Notes: generated by a model from the sequence alone, not told the origin. 64,000 bases of DNA from Streptomyces aurantiogriseus (GCF_014649375.1 NZ_BMSX01000002.1:610295-674294); one strand, 5' to 3'. Shown: positions 49,468 to 58,572, numbered from the stretch's first letter. Program-made: numbers and translations.

Positions 49468-50420
49468 ACCGCCACGACCCCGAGGGCGCGATCGCCGAGG
49501 CCGCCAAGGCGTACTCGAACTGGGGGCGCTGGGGCGCGGACGACGTGCTCGGCACCCTGAACTTCCTCGACGAGGCCAAGCGGCGCGAGGGTGCCGCGCT
49601 CGTCCGACGCGGCGCCAGCTTCTCGCTGTCGCAGTCCTTCGACATGAACGGCCCGCAGAAGGGCTGGCGCCGGCGCACCAACCCGGTCCACACCATGCTC
49701 GACACGGGCACCGACGCCGCCCTCGGCAACCAGGGCTTCCCGCACGGCATCGGCGGCGCGGACGACGTGATCGCGATGCCGTTGCAGTGCTCCACCCAGT
49801 GGGACGGGCTCGGGCACATCTTCGACCACGGCAAGGCATGGAACGGGCGCGACGCCGAGAAGGTCGTCACCTCCGACGGCGACCTCGTCACCGGCATCGA
49901 GCACATGGCGCCGTACGTCGCGGGACGCGGCGTGCTCCTCGACGTGGGACGGGTCGTCGGCACCGACGGCGAGTTGCCCGACGGCTTCGCGATCACCGAG
50001 GAGCACCTGACCGCGACCGCCGAGGCCCACGGGGTGACCGTCGGCCGCGGCGACCTCGTCCTCGTCCGCACCGGGCAGCTCGCCCGCGCCCGGCGGGACG
50101 GCTGGGGCGACTACGCGGGCGGCCCCGCGCCCGGCCTGTCGTTCACCGCCGCCGGCTGGCTGCACGGTACCGAGATCGCCGCGATCGCCACCGACACCTG
50201 GGGCTTCGAGGTCCGGCCCAACGAGTTCGACCACGCCTTCCAACCGCTGCACCAGGTCGTCATCCCCCACATGGGCCTGCTCATCGGCGAGATGTGGGAC
50301 CTCGACTCCCTCGCCGCGGACTGCGCGGCGGACGGCGTGTACGCGTTCTGGCTCACCGCTGCTCCCCTCCCCATCACCGGCGCCGTCGGCTCCCCCCTGA
50401 ACCCCATCGCCGTCAAGTAG
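49464..50420 (+). CDS. Cyclase-family (kynurenine-formamidase-like) protein
   Basis: A 318-residue protein of the metal-dependent cyclase family PF04199: YSNWGRWGADDVLGTLNFL, then the metal region CSTQWDGLGHIFDHGKAWNG (variant of HxGTHxDxxxH) and ATDTWGFEVRPNE. Family members hydrolyse cyclic amides or lactones, including N-formylkynurenine and isatin. The GTG 49464 overlaps the FAH stop (GTGA), so translation is coupled. It may open a lactone or imide ring in the pathway. A 12-bp-stem hairpin follows. Confidence 0.87.
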   Translation: MNRHDPEGAIAEAAKAYSNWGRWGADDVLGTLNFLDEAKRREGAALVRRGASFSLSQSFDMNGPQKGWRRRTNPVHTMLDTGTDAALGNQGFPHGIGGADDVIAMPLQCSTQWDGLGHIFDHGKAWNGRDAEKVVTSDGDLVTGIEHMAPYVAGRGVLLDVGRVVGTDGELPDGFAITEEHLTATAEAHGVTVGRGDLVLVRTGQLARARRDGWGDYAGGPAPGLSFTAAGWLHGTEIAAIATDTWGFEVRPNEFDHAFQPLHQVVIPHMGLLIGEMWDLDSLAADCAADGVYAFWLTAAPLPITGAVGSPLNPIAVK

Positions 50421-50431
50421 CCCGCTCAGCC

Positions 50432-50472
50432 GCCGGATGCGCCCTTCCCCGGACAGCAGCGGCGCATCCGGC
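50432..50472 (+). terminator. Hairpin between cyclase and monooxygenase genes
   Basis: GCCGGATGCGCC (50432-50443) pairs perfectly with 50461-50472 across a 17-base loop. It lies inside the gene run, so it may be an attenuator or a processing or stability element rather than a full stop. The rest of the 153-base gap holds only a ribosome-binding site, GGGAGG, before 50574. Confidence 0.55.
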
Positions 50473-50573
50473 CCCGCACCCCGTTTCCCACCCCTGGCCC
50501 GCGCTCCCCGCGGGCGAGAGCCGCACCCCTGCCGCCCGAAGCCGCGCGGCCCGACACCGGGAGGTATCCCGAC

Positions 50574-51737
50574 ATGGCTGACCGCCCCACCCTCCCCCAG
50601 CCTCCGGCCGGGGGGACCCCCACCGTCCTCGTCATCGGCGGGGGCGCCTCCGGCAACGCCGTCACCATCCTGCTGCGCCGCGCCGGCATCGACGTCGACC
50701 TGATCGAGGCCAAGCCCGACTGGAACGCCACCACCGGCTCCGGCATCACCCTCCAGGGCAACGCCCTGCGGGTCCTGCGCGAACTGGGTGTGTGGGAACA
50801 GGTGGAAGCCTCCGGATACCCCTTCGGCTCGCTGGGCGTGACCGCCCCCGACGGCACCGTCCTGTTCGTCGCCGAGGACATCCAGACCGGCGGGGAGGAC
50901 CTGCCCGCCACCCTCGGCATCCAGCGCCCCCAGCTGCAGCAGATCCTCATCGACGCGGTCCGCGCCTCCGGCGCCGGCGTCCGCCTCGGCATCACCGCCA
51001 CGGCGCTGGAGCAGGACGCCGACGGCGTCTCGGTGCGCTTCAGCGACGGCAGTGAGGGCCGCTACGACCTGGTGATCGCCGCCGACGGCCTCAACTCCGC
51101 CACGCGCGCCGCGATCGGCGTCACCGACAAACCCGAACCCACCGGCATGGCCATCTGGCGCATCGCCGCCCCACGGCCCGAGAGCGTGACGCGCACCGAC
51201 CTCGCCTACGGAGGCCCCGCCTACATCGCCGGTTACTGCCCCACCAGCGAGAACACCCTCTACGCCTACGTCGTCGAGGCCTGCCGCGACCGCGCCTCCA
51301 TCGACCCGGCCGCCCACGCCGACGAGATGCGCCGCCTGGCGCAGGCCTACGGCGGGGTCTGGCCGGAGATCACCGAGCACATCACCGACCCGAAGAAGGT
51401 CAACTACACCTGGTTCGACCGCCTGCTGGTCGAGGGTTCCTGGCACCGGGGCCGGGTCGTGCTCATCGGCGACGCCGCCCACTGCTGCCCGCCCACCATC
51501 GCCCAGGGCGCGGCCATGTCCCTGGAGGACGCCTCCGTGCTCGCCGAGTTGCTCACCAGCGGCCGGGACTGGGACGACGAGCTGCTCCAGGCCTACCACG
51601 ACCGCCGCATCCCCCGGGTGCGCAGAGTCGTCGAGGCGTCCGTGCAGATCGGCCAGTGGCAGCTGGACGGCGTGCGCGACGCGGACATGGCCGGGCTGAT
51701 CGGCCGCACCATGAACGCACTGAAGGAACTCCCGTGA
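50574..51737 (+). CDS. FAD-dependent monooxygenase (aromatic hydroxylase type)
   Basis: A 387-residue class A flavoprotein monooxygenase: dinucleotide motif VIGGGASGNAVTILLRRAGI, DG-motif VIAADGLNSATRAAIG and GD-motif VLIGDAAHCCPP. It resembles salicylate/6-hydroxynicotinate-type hydroxylases. It would hydroxylate the aromatic substrate to a catechol-like diol for the extradiol dioxygenase encoded downstream. GGGAGG precedes ATG 50574. The stop overlaps the amidohydrolase start (GTGA). Confidence 0.9.
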   Translation: MADRPTLPQPPAGGTPTVLVIGGGASGNAVTILLRRAGIDVDLIEAKPDWNATTGSGITLQGNALRVLRELGVWEQVEASGYPFGSLGVTAPDGTVLFVAEDIQTGGEDLPATLGIQRPQLQQILIDAVRASGAGVRLGITATALEQDADGVSVRFSDGSEGRYDLVIAADGLNSATRAAIGVTDKPEPTGMAIWRIAAPRPESVTRTDLAYGGPAYIAGYCPTSENTLYAYVVEACRDRASIDPAAHADEMRRLAQAYGGVWPEITEHITDPKKVNYTWFDRLLVEGSWHRGRVVLIGDAAHCCPPTIAQGAAMSLEDASVLAELLTSGRDWDDELLQAYHDRRIPRVRRVVEASVQIGQWQLDGVRDADMAGLIGRTMNALKELP

Positions 51738-52765
51738 CCGAACCCCTGTCGACGTCGACACCGACGATCGACGTCCACGCCCACCTCCTGCTCCCGGAGG
51801 TCGAGGAGGCCGTCGCCGGGCACCCCGGCCTTGCCGAGGCCCAGGCTCTCGACACCCGCCGCAACGGGCCGGCCGCCCTCGCGGTGAACGGTCCCATGGT
51901 GGGCGCCCGGGTGCCGAAGCTGACGGACGCCGCCGTGCGCCTGGCGGCCATGGACGCGGCCGGCGTGGACGTGCAGCTGGTGAGTCCCTCGCCGGGCCAC
52001 TACCACTACTGGGCCGAGCCCCGACTGGCCGAGCGGGTCTGCCAGTTGGCCAACGAGGGCACCGCCGCACACTGCGCCAAGGCCCCCGACCGGCTGCACG
52101 GTCTCGGCCTGGCCCCCCTCCAGCACCCCGACCTCGCGGTCGAGTCGCTCGACCACGCACTGGAGCAGGGGCTCAGGGGCGTGGAGATCTCCTCGCACGC
52201 GCCGGGGCCGGGCGGGACACGGGAGGTGGAGCTCTCCGACCCGCGGCTCGCCCGCTTCTGGGCACGCGCCGAGGAGACCGGCGCCCTGGTCTTCCTGCAC
52301 CCGTTCGGCTGCACGCTCGACGAGCGCCTGGACCAGTGGTACCTGGCGAACACCGTCGGCCAGCCCACCGAGAACGCCGTCGCGCTCTCCCACCTGATCT
52401 TCTCCGGGGTGCTGGACCGGCACCCCGGGCTGACGGTGATCGCCGCGCACGGCGGTGGCTACCTGCCCACCCACATCGGCCGCTCCGACCACGCCTGGCG
52501 GGTCCGCCCCGACGCCCGGGGCTGCTCCCGGGAACCGAGCAGCTACCTGAAGCGGCTGTACTTCGACTCCCTCGTCCACGACCCCGCCGTACTGCGCGCC
52601 CTGATCGGCGCCGCCGGCAGCGACCGCGTGCTGCTCGGCTCCGACTTCCCCTTCGACATGGGCACCGAGGACCCGCTGGACGCGCTGCGCGCCGCGGACC
52701 TGCCCGATGCCGACTTCCACGCCGTACGAGGCGGCAACGCCGCCGCCCTCCTCCGGAAGGACTGA
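51734..52765 (+). CDS. ACMSD-type amidohydrolase/decarboxylase
   Basis: A 343-residue amidohydrolase_2 protein: metal HxH at His15/His17 (IDVHAHLLLP), His in FLHPFG, His in AAHGGGYLP and Asp in LLGSDFPFDMG. The TIM-barrel family includes 2-amino-3-carboxymuconate-6-semialdehyde decarboxylase, gamma-resorcylate decarboxylase and hydrolases of ring-cleavage products. Adjacent to the dioxygenase, it may decarboxylate the ring-cleavage product. GTG 51734 overlaps the monooxygenase stop; GAAGGAA is the ribosome-binding site. Confidence 0.88.
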   Translation: MTEPLSTSTPTIDVHAHLLLPEVEEAVAGHPGLAEAQALDTRRNGPAALAVNGPMVGARVPKLTDAAVRLAAMDAAGVDVQLVSPSPGHYHYWAEPRLAERVCQLANEGTAAHCAKAPDRLHGLGLAPLQHPDLAVESLDHALEQGLRGVEISSHAPGPGGTREVELSDPRLARFWARAEETGALVFLHPFGCTLDERLDQWYLANTVGQPTENAVALSHLIFSGVLDRHPGLTVIAAHGGGYLPTHIGRSDHAWRVRPDARGCSREPSSYLKRLYFDSLVHDPAVLRALIGAAGSDRVLLGSDFPFDMGTEDPLDALRAADLPDADFHAVRGGNAAALLRKD

Positions 52766-52769
52766 CACC

Positions 52770-53702
52770 ATGCGCCTGCTCACCCACCTCCGGCACGTCG
52801 ACCTCGCCGTGCCCGACTACGACAAGCAGCTCGACTTCTACGCCGGTGTCTGGGGCCTGACCCGGGTCGCCGAGGACTCCGGCATCTCCTTCCTCGCCGC
52901 CGAGGGCAGCCCCGAACAGTACGTCGTACGCCTGCGCAAGGCCGACGAGAAGCGCCTCGACCTGGTCTCCTACGGGGCGGGCAGCCCGGCCGACGTCGAC
53001 ACCCTGGCCGACCGGCTCCTCGCTCAGGACGTGCGGCTGATCTCCCGGCCGGGGAAGCTCGACACCCCCGGAGGCGGCTACGGCTTCCGTTTCTTCGACG
53101 TCGACGGCCGCACCATCGAGGTCTCGGCCGACGTGGAAGCGCGGCAGCACCGCAGGATCGAGGAGAAGGAGGCGATCCCGGTCCGGCTGTCGCACGTGGT
53201 GCTCAACTCCCCGGACCTGAACAGGACCCGGGAGTGGTACGAGCGCCACCTCGGCTTCCGCCTCTCCGACACCCTCAGCTCGCCGCACATGGGCGAGGTC
53301 ATGCACTTCATGCGGATCAGCAACCAGCACCACTCCATGGCCATCGCCCAGGGCCCGCACACCTCCCTGCACCACGTCTCCTTCGAGATGCGCGGCCTGG
53401 ACGAGTACATGCGCGGCTCGGGCCGTGTGATGCGGGCCGGCGTCCGCAAGGTCTGGGGCCCGGGCCGGCACATGGCGGGCGACAACACCTTCACGTACTT
53501 CCTGGACCCGCACGGCAACACCGTCGAGTACACCACCGAGCTGGAGGAACTGGACGAGGACACCTGGCACCCCCACGTCTACGACTTCTCGCAGCCCGAG
53601 GTCACCGACCAGTGGGGCACCGCGAACCCGATGAACGAACTGGTCGCCAAGGAGTCGTTCAACGACGTCGACCGCGGCGTGTTCGTCGCCCCGCCGGTGT
53701 GA
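52770..53702 (+). CDS. Extradiol (type I, VOC) ring-cleavage dioxygenase
   Basis: A 310-residue two-domain VOC protein. In the C-terminal domain the expected iron ligands are in place: His142 (LSHVVLNS), His202 (LHHVSFEM) and Glu253 (NTVEYTTE), with the active-site His pair 187/188 (NQHHSMAI) and GPGRHMAGDNTFTYFLDPHGN. This supports real extradiol cleavage activity on a catechol-like diol. The N-terminal domain (LRHVDLAVPDYD) is the structural duplicate. It starts at ATG 52770 with GGAAGG upstream, five bases after the amidohydrolase stop. Confidence 0.9.
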   Translation: MRLLTHLRHVDLAVPDYDKQLDFYAGVWGLTRVAEDSGISFLAAEGSPEQYVVRLRKADEKRLDLVSYGAGSPADVDTLADRLLAQDVRLISRPGKLDTPGGGYGFRFFDVDGRTIEVSADVEARQHRRIEEKEAIPVRLSHVVLNSPDLNRTREWYERHLGFRLSDTLSSPHMGEVMHFMRISNQHHSMAIAQGPHTSLHHVSFEMRGLDEYMRGSGRVMRAGVRKVWGPGRHMAGDNTFTYFLDPHGNTVEYTTELEELDEDTWHPHVYDFSQPEVTDQWGTANPMNELVAKESFNDVDRGVFVAPPV

Positions 53703-53713
53703 GGGCGCCCGCC

Positions 53714-54640
53714 ATGCGTATCGCCACCTATCTGCACGAGGGGCGCCGCCACTGCGGTGTCGTGGAGGACACCGTCGTACGGGCCCTGCCGGAGGGCACC
53801 TCACCACTCGACGCCGTCGGGGCCCGCCCCGTGGGTGCGGCCGTCCCCCTGTCGGACGTACGCCTGCTGCCGCCGCTGGAGCCGCCGACCGTCCGGGACT
53901 TCGTCACCTTCGAGGAACACGTCGAGGGCGTACGGCGGTCCGTGGACGGGGCCGCCGGTGTGCCCGAGCAGTGGTACGAGGCCCCGACGTTCTACTTCAC
54001 CAACCCCTACGCCGTGTACGGCCCCTACGACGACGTTCCCGTGCCGCCGGGGTCGCGCGTGCTCGACTTCGAACTCGAGGTCGCCGCCGTGATCGGGAAG
54101 GAGGGCCGCGACCTCACCCCCGAGCAGGCCCGCGACCACATCGTCGGCTACACCGTCCTCAACGACTGGTCCGCCCGCGACCTGCAGTCCGCCGAGATGA
54201 GGGTGGGCCTCGGCCCGTGCAAGGGCAAGGACACCGCCACCACCCTCGGCCCGTACCTCGTCACCGCCGACGAACTGGAGCGGTACCGCGACGCCGACGG
54301 CTTCCTGCGCCTGGCGCTGACGGCGCAGATCAACGGCGAGGTGGTCGGCAAGGACCTGCTGTCCCACATGAGCTGGACCTTCGAGGAGATGGTCGCCTAC
54401 GCCTCACGCGGCACCGTCGTCCGCCCCGGCGACGTCCTCGGCTCGGGCACCTGCGGCAACGGCGGCTGCCTGGCGGAGCTGTGGGGTGTACGAGGCAGGC
54501 AGGACCCGCCGCCGCTTAAGCCCGGCGACACGGTCACGCTCACGGTGGAGGGCATCGGCACGGTCTCCAACACCGTCGTGCCCGGACCGGAGCCGGTGCC
54601 CCTGCCGGCCGCCCGGCGCCGCCCGCGGGAGCGGCCGTGA
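53714..54640 (+). CDS. Fumarylacetoacetate hydrolase family protein (2)
   Basis: A 308-residue FAH-family enzyme: TVRDFVTFEEHV, then LDFELEVAAVIGKEGRDL (metal Glu-x-Glu), YTVLNDWSARDLQSAEM and GPCKGKDTATTLGPYLV, with GSGTCGNGGCLAEL near the end. The pattern differs from the first FAH gene and suits 2-hydroxyhepta-2,4-diene-1,7-dioate isomerase-like or true fumarylacetoacetase-like branches. It would act after ring cleavage, releasing a 3-oxoacid or pyruvate. ATG 53714 is preferred for its GAGGG seven bases upstream; GTG 53699 is possible. Confidence 0.9.
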   Translation: MRIATYLHEGRRHCGVVEDTVVRALPEGTSPLDAVGARPVGAAVPLSDVRLLPPLEPPTVRDFVTFEEHVEGVRRSVDGAAGVPEQWYEAPTFYFTNPYAVYGPYDDVPVPPGSRVLDFELEVAAVIGKEGRDLTPEQARDHIVGYTVLNDWSARDLQSAEMRVGLGPCKGKDTATTLGPYLVTADELERYRDADGFLRLALTAQINGEVVGKDLLSHMSWTFEEMVAYASRGTVVRPGDVLGSGTCGNGGCLAELWGVRGRQDPPPLKPGDTVTLTVEGIGTVSNTVVPGPEPVPLPAARRRPRERP

Positions 54641-55386
54641 CCGGCATCCCCGCCAAGAGGCTCCTCGGCAAGGTCGTCGTGGTCACGGGCGCCGCCCGCG
54701 GCCAGGGCGCCGCGGAGGCCGAGGCACTGACCCGCGAGGGCGCCCGAGTGATCGCCACCGACGTGACGGAGGCGCCCGGCTGCCGCCGCCTCGACGTCAC
54801 CAGCGAGAAGGACTGGGCCCAGCTGGCCGCCGAACTCCGCGAGGCGTACGGGCAGGTGCACGGTCTGGTCAACAACGCGGGCATCACCTGGCGCGCCCGC
54901 CTCGACGACGTACGCCCCGAGGACCTGGCCCGGGTCCACGCCGTCAACGTCACCGGGCCGCTCCTGGGCATCCAGCACCTGGTGCCGCTGATGCACCCGG
55001 GAGCGTCGATCGTGAACGTCGGTTCGTCGGCGGCGCTGACCGCCCACTACCCGGTCGCCTACACCACCAGCAAGTGGGCGCTGCGCGGCCTGTCGAGGAC
55101 CGCCGCCATGGAACTGGGGCCCCGTGGCATCCGCGTGAACACCGTCCACCCCGGCTTCATCGAGACGGAGATGACCGCCTCCGCGGCGCCCGCGTTCCGC
55201 GAGGCGAACGTCCGCGGGACACCGCTCGGCCGCACCGGAACCGTCGACGAGATCACCCCGCTCGTCACCTTCCTCCTCTCCGACGACGCGTCCTTCATCA
55301 CCGGAGCCGAGATCCCGGTCGACGGCGGCCTCACCGCACACGGCGGCGCCAAGCCGATCTCGGACGCCCTGCGCCGCAACGACTGA
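54637..55386 (+). CDS. SDR oxidoreductase
   Basis: A 249-residue classical SDR: VVVVTGAARGQGAAEAEALT cofactor motif, LVNNAGITWRARL, Ser in IVNVGSSAALTAHYPVA and Tyr-Lys in YTTSKWALRG, with the C-terminal SFITGAEIPVDGG. The hydroxysteroid-dehydrogenase-like TGAARGQG variant favours NAD. It overlaps the FAH stop by four bases and probably oxidises or reduces a hydroxy/oxo intermediate of the pathway. Confidence 0.92.
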   Translation: MTGIPAKRLLGKVVVVTGAARGQGAAEAEALTREGARVIATDVTEAPGCRRLDVTSEKDWAQLAAELREAYGQVHGLVNNAGITWRARLDDVRPEDLARVHAVNVTGPLLGIQHLVPLMHPGASIVNVGSSAALTAHYPVAYTTSKWALRGLSRTAAMELGPRGIRVNTVHPGFIETEMTASAAPAFREANVRGTPLGRTGTVDEITPLVTFLLSDDASFITGAEIPVDGGLTAHGGAKPISDALRRND

Positions 55387-55416
55387 ACCCGCAGGAACAG
55401 AAAGGCCCTTCATCTC

Positions 55417-56199
55417 ATGGACAAGGTCCGGGCGAGCGCTGCCGAGGCGGTCGCCGACATCCCCGACGGGGCGTCCCTGGCCGTCGGCGGCTTCGGCCTC
55501 AGCGGCATCCCCGACGTGCTCATCCGGGCCCTGCACGCCCAGGGCGCGACCGGCCTGGAGGTCGTGTCGAACAACTGCGGTGTGGACGGGCGCGGACTGG
55601 GCGTGCTGCTGGCCGACGACCGCATCGCCCGCGTCACGGGCAGCTACGTGGGCGAGAACAAGGAGTTCGCCCGCCAGTACCTCAGTGGTGAACTGGAGGT
55701 GGAACTCACCCCTCAGGGCACCCTCGCCGAACGCCTGCGCGCCGGAGGGGCGGGCATCCCCGCCTTCTACACCCCCGCAGGCGTCGGCACCCAGGTCGCG
55801 CAGGGCGGCCTGCCCTGGCGTCACGCACCCGACGGGTCGGTCGCCGTCGCCTCCCCGCCCAAGGAGACCCGCGAGTTCGCCGGCCGCCCGCACGTCCTGG
55901 AGCACGGCATCACCACCGACTTCGCCCTCGTACGGGCCTGGCGCGGCGACCGCCACGGCAACCTGGTCTTCCGCCGCGCCGCCGCCAACTTCAACCCCCT
56001 CGCGGCCATGGCCGGCCGTATCACGATCGCCGAGGTCGAAGAACTCGTCGAACCCGGTGAACTGGCCCCTGACGACGTCCACCTGCCCGGTGTCTTCGTC
56101 CAGCGCGTCGTGGCTCTCACCCCTGAGCAGGCGGCCGACAAGCAGATCGAGCACCTTTCGATTTCCGCGTCTTCGACACGAGGGACGGTACGACGCTGA
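55417..56199 (+). CDS. 3-oxoacid CoA-transferase subunit A
   Basis: A 260-residue subunit A of a class I CoA-transferase: [19 protein letters not shown] glycine loop, [41 protein letters not shown]. With subunit B it transfers CoA from a donor such as succinyl-CoA to a 3-oxoacid (acetoacetate, 3-oxoadipate). The B gene overlaps its stop by one base. In this context it probably activates the acid released by the FAH step. Confidence 0.93.
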   Translation: MDKVRASAAEAVADIPDGASLAVGGFGLSGIPDVLIRALHAQGATGLEVVSNNCGVDGRGLGVLLADDRIARVTGSYVGENKEFARQYLSGELEVELTPQGTLAERLRAGGAGIPAFYTPAGVGTQVAQGGLPWRHAPDGSVAVASPPKETREFAGRPHVLEHGITTDFALVRAWRGDRHGNLVFRRAAANFNPLAAMAGRITIAEVEELVEPGELAPDDVHLPGVFVQRVVALTPEQAADKQIEHLSISASSTRGTVRR

Positions 56200-56852
56200 T
56201 GTCCTGGACCCGCGACCAGATGGCCGCCCGCGCCGCCGCCGAACTCACCGACGGCTCCTACGTCAACCTCGGCATCGGACTGCCCACGCTGATCCCCGGC
56301 CACCTCCCGCCCGGTGTGCACGTCGTGCTCCACTCCGAGAACGGCATCCTGGGCACCGGCCCCTACCCGACCGAGGACGAGGTCGACCCCGACCTGATCA
56401 ACGCCGGCAAGGAAACCGTCACCGTCCTGCCCGGAGCCTCCTTCTTCGACTCGGCCCTGTCCTTCGGCATGATCCGCGGCGGCCACATCGACACGGCCGT
56501 CCTCGGCGCCATGCAGGTCTCCCAGAACGGCGACCTGGCCAACTGGATGATCCCGGGCAAGATGGTCAAGGGCATGGGTGGCGCCATGGACCTCGTCCAC
56601 GGCGCCCGCCGGGTCGTCGTCCTGATGGAACACACCGCCAAGGACGGCTCCCCGAAGATCCTCGAGGAGTGCACGCTCCCGCTCACCGGCGAGCGCTGCG
56701 TCCATCGGATCATCACCGACCTCGCAGTCCTCGACGTCACCGACGGGGGACTGGTGCTGGTCGAGACCGCGCCCGGGGTCACCGTCGAGGAGATCCTGGC
56801 GAGGACGTCTGCCGAGGTGTGCGTCCCGGAGGACGTTTCCCCCTTGCCTTGA
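56199..56852 (+). CDS. 3-oxoacid CoA-transferase subunit B
   Basis: A 217-residue subunit [23 protein letters not shown], the catalytic glutamate Glu47 in [12 protein letters not shown] that forms the glutamyl-CoA thioester, [33 protein letters not shown] split across the core. ATG 56199 overlaps the TGA of subunit A. The stop codon lies inside an inverted repeat that precedes the aldo/keto reductase gene. Confidence 0.93.
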   Translation: MSWTRDQMAARAAAELTDGSYVNLGIGLPTLIPGHLPPGVHVVLHSENGILGTGPYPTEDEVDPDLINAGKETVTVLPGASFFDSALSFGMIRGGHIDTAVLGAMQVSQNGDLANWMIPGKMVKGMGGAMDLVHGARRVVVLMEHTAKDGSPKILEECTLPLTGERCVHRIITDLAVLDVTDGGLVLVETAPGVTVEEILARTSAEVCVPEDVSPLP

Positions 56853-56865
56853 AGCGCACTTCAAG
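56848..56865. promoter_or_regulatory. Palindrome between CoA-transferase B and aldo/keto reductase
   Basis: CTTGAAG-CGCA-CTTCAAG, perfect 7-bp arms, overlapping the CoA-transferase stop (56850-56852). The symmetry resembles MerR-family operators, though no matching 19-bp-spaced promoter or merR gene is adjacent; it could also be a weak hairpin. Confidence 0.4.
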
Positions 56866-56921
56866 ATGAAGACTCCGGTGCGAGCCGGCGACGGACCGCC
56901 GGCCGAACGGGAGGGTTCACC

Positions 56922-57908
56922 ATGAAGTACCGCACCATCGGGACCGACCCCGCCACCCGCCGCGAGGTCAGCGTGCTCGCGCTCGGCGCGATGCTGTTCG
57001 GGTCGGTGACGGACGAGGAGACGTCCTTCGCGATCCTCGACCGGTATGTCGAGGCCGGCGGGAACTTCGTCGACACGTCCGACAACTACGCGTTCTGGGT
57101 GGACGGCGGCCAGGGTGGCCAGAGCGAGGAGCTGCTCGGGCGCTGGCGGCGCAGCCGGGGCATCGGCGACGAGATCGTCTTCGCCACCAAGCTCGGCGCC
57201 CGGCCGCTCGCCCCGGGCACCAGCTACACCGACAACGCCGAGGGCCTGTCGGCGAAGGTGATCCGGGAGTCGGCTGAGCGCAGCCGGGAACGGCTCGGCG
57301 TCGAGAAGCTGGATCTGCTCTACGCCCACATCGACGACCACACGGTTCCGCAGCGCGAGACCGTCGAGGCCTTCGGCGCGCTCGTCGCGGAGGGCACGGT
57401 CGGTCTGCTCGGGGTGAGCAACCAGGCGATCTGGCGCGTGGAGCGGGCCCGCGCCCTCGCTGCCGCGGCCGGACTGCCCGGCTACGAGGTGCTGCAGTAC
57501 CAGCACAGCCATCTGCGCCCCCGCTACGACGTGCCCAGCGAGCTGTTCCCGGACGGCAGCCTCGGCCACGCCGGCGCCGAACTCCTCGGCTATCTGCGCG
57601 CGGAGCCCGGTCTGACCCTGGTCGCCTACTCGCCGCTGCTCAAGGGTGCCTACACCCGCCAGGACCGGCCCTTGCCGCCGGACTACGACCACCCGGGCAC
57701 GGCGGCCCGGCTCGCCGTCCTGCGCGATGTCGCACGCGAGACCGGCGCGAGCGTCAACCAGGTCGTACTGGCCTGGCAGTCGGGCGGGGAGCTGCCCGTC
57801 GTCCCGCTGGCCGGCGCGTCGTCGGTGGCGCAACTGGAGGAGAACCTCGCGGCGGTGGACCTGGAGCTGACCGAGGACCAGCGGGCCCGGCTGGACGCCG
57901 TCCACTGA
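56922..57908 (+). CDS. Aldo/keto reductase
   Basis: A 328-residue AKR: catalytic Asp-Tyr-Lys-His set in FVDTSDNYAFW, FATKLGAR and LLYAHIDDHTVP, and the phosphate/cofactor-binding end VPLAGASSVAQLEENLAAVDLEL. It reduces carbonyl compounds with NADPH. GGGAGG lies eight bases before ATG 56922. It follows the CoA-transferase on the same strand after 69 bases; whether it belongs to the pathway is open, since an inverted repeat precedes it. Confidence 0.92.
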   Translation: MKYRTIGTDPATRREVSVLALGAMLFGSVTDEETSFAILDRYVEAGGNFVDTSDNYAFWVDGGQGGQSEELLGRWRRSRGIGDEIVFATKLGARPLAPGTSYTDNAEGLSAKVIRESAERSRERLGVEKLDLLYAHIDDHTVPQRETVEAFGALVAEGTVGLLGVSNQAIWRVERARALAAAAGLPGYEVLQYQHSHLRPRYDVPSELFPDGSLGHAGAELLGYLRAEPGLTLVAYSPLLKGAYTRQDRPLPPDYDHPGTAARLAVLRDVARETGASVNQVVLAWQSGGELPVVPLAGASSVAQLEENLAAVDLELTEDQRARLDAVH

Positions 57909-57932
57909 TGACTGCGGAGTAACCAGGGAGGC

Positions 57933-57938
57933 TACGCT
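57933..57938 (+). promoter_or_regulatory. -10 element of leaderless tetR transcript
   Basis: TACGCT six bases before the ATG at 57945; no ribosome-binding site at the right distance. Confidence 0.4.
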
Positions 57939-57944
57939 GGGATC

Positions 57945-58517
57945 ATGCCGTCCACCCGCCGTACCGCCCGACAGGCCGACCTGCTGGAACGACTCGTCGC
58001 GTTGCTCACGGCGGAGGGGTTCTCGGATCTCACCCTCGACGACCTGGCCGAGCGGCTGCGCTGCTCGAAGACCACGCTCTACCAGCTCGCCCGCAGCAAG
58101 CAGGGGCTGGTGGTCGAGGCGGTCAAGCACTACTTCCGCGGGGCGACGGAGGCCGTCGAGAAGCGGGTGGCGCAGACGGTGGACCCCTCGGACCGCGTCC
58201 GGGTGTACCTCACCACCGTGGCCGAACAGCTGCGCCCGCTCTCGCGCCGGTTCCTCGACGACGTGGCGGACTTCCCGCCCGCCCGCGAGGTGTACGAGGC
58301 GAACACGCGGATGGCCGCGGAGCGGGTGCGGCAGCTGATCGCCGAGGGTGTCTCCGGCGGCGCCTTCCGGGACGTGCACACCGCGTTCGTCGGGGAGGTC
58401 GCCGCCGCGACCATGCGCCAGATCCAGCAGGGGGAGCTGAAGGCGCGCACCGGGCTGACCGACGCGGAGGCGTACGAGCAGCTCGCCTCGCTGATCGTGC
58501 ACGCCGTCTCCTCCTGA
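57945..58517 (+). CDS. TetR-family regulator of the acyl-CoA dehydrogenase operon
   Basis: A 190-residue TetR protein: HTH LTLDDLAERLRCSKTTLYQLARSKQGLVVEAV and a long helical C-terminal domain with FPPAREVYEANTRMAAERVRQLI. The mRNA is probably leaderless. It is followed after 111 bases by an acyl-CoA dehydrogenase gene whose promoter region holds a 7-bp-arm inverted repeat, the probable operator; the ligand is then likely an acyl-CoA. Confidence 0.88.
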   Translation: MPSTRRTARQADLLERLVALLTAEGFSDLTLDDLAERLRCSKTTLYQLARSKQGLVVEAVKHYFRGATEAVEKRVAQTVDPSDRVRVYLTTVAEQLRPLSRRFLDDVADFPPAREVYEANTRMAAERVRQLIAEGVSGGAFRDVHTAFVGEVAAATMRQIQQGELKARTGLTDAEAYEQLASLIVHAVSS

Positions 58518-58572
58518 CGGGCCCCTTTCTCCGTGGTGCGGCTCTCTCGTTGCGCGGGTGGCGTACTGTGAA

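Noticed and set aside
49056..52160. 1,034-codon minus-strand open frame opposite the catabolic genes
   Set aside because: A GC-bias artefact covering four motif-rich plus-strand genes, with repetitive Gly/Val/Asp/Arg composition.
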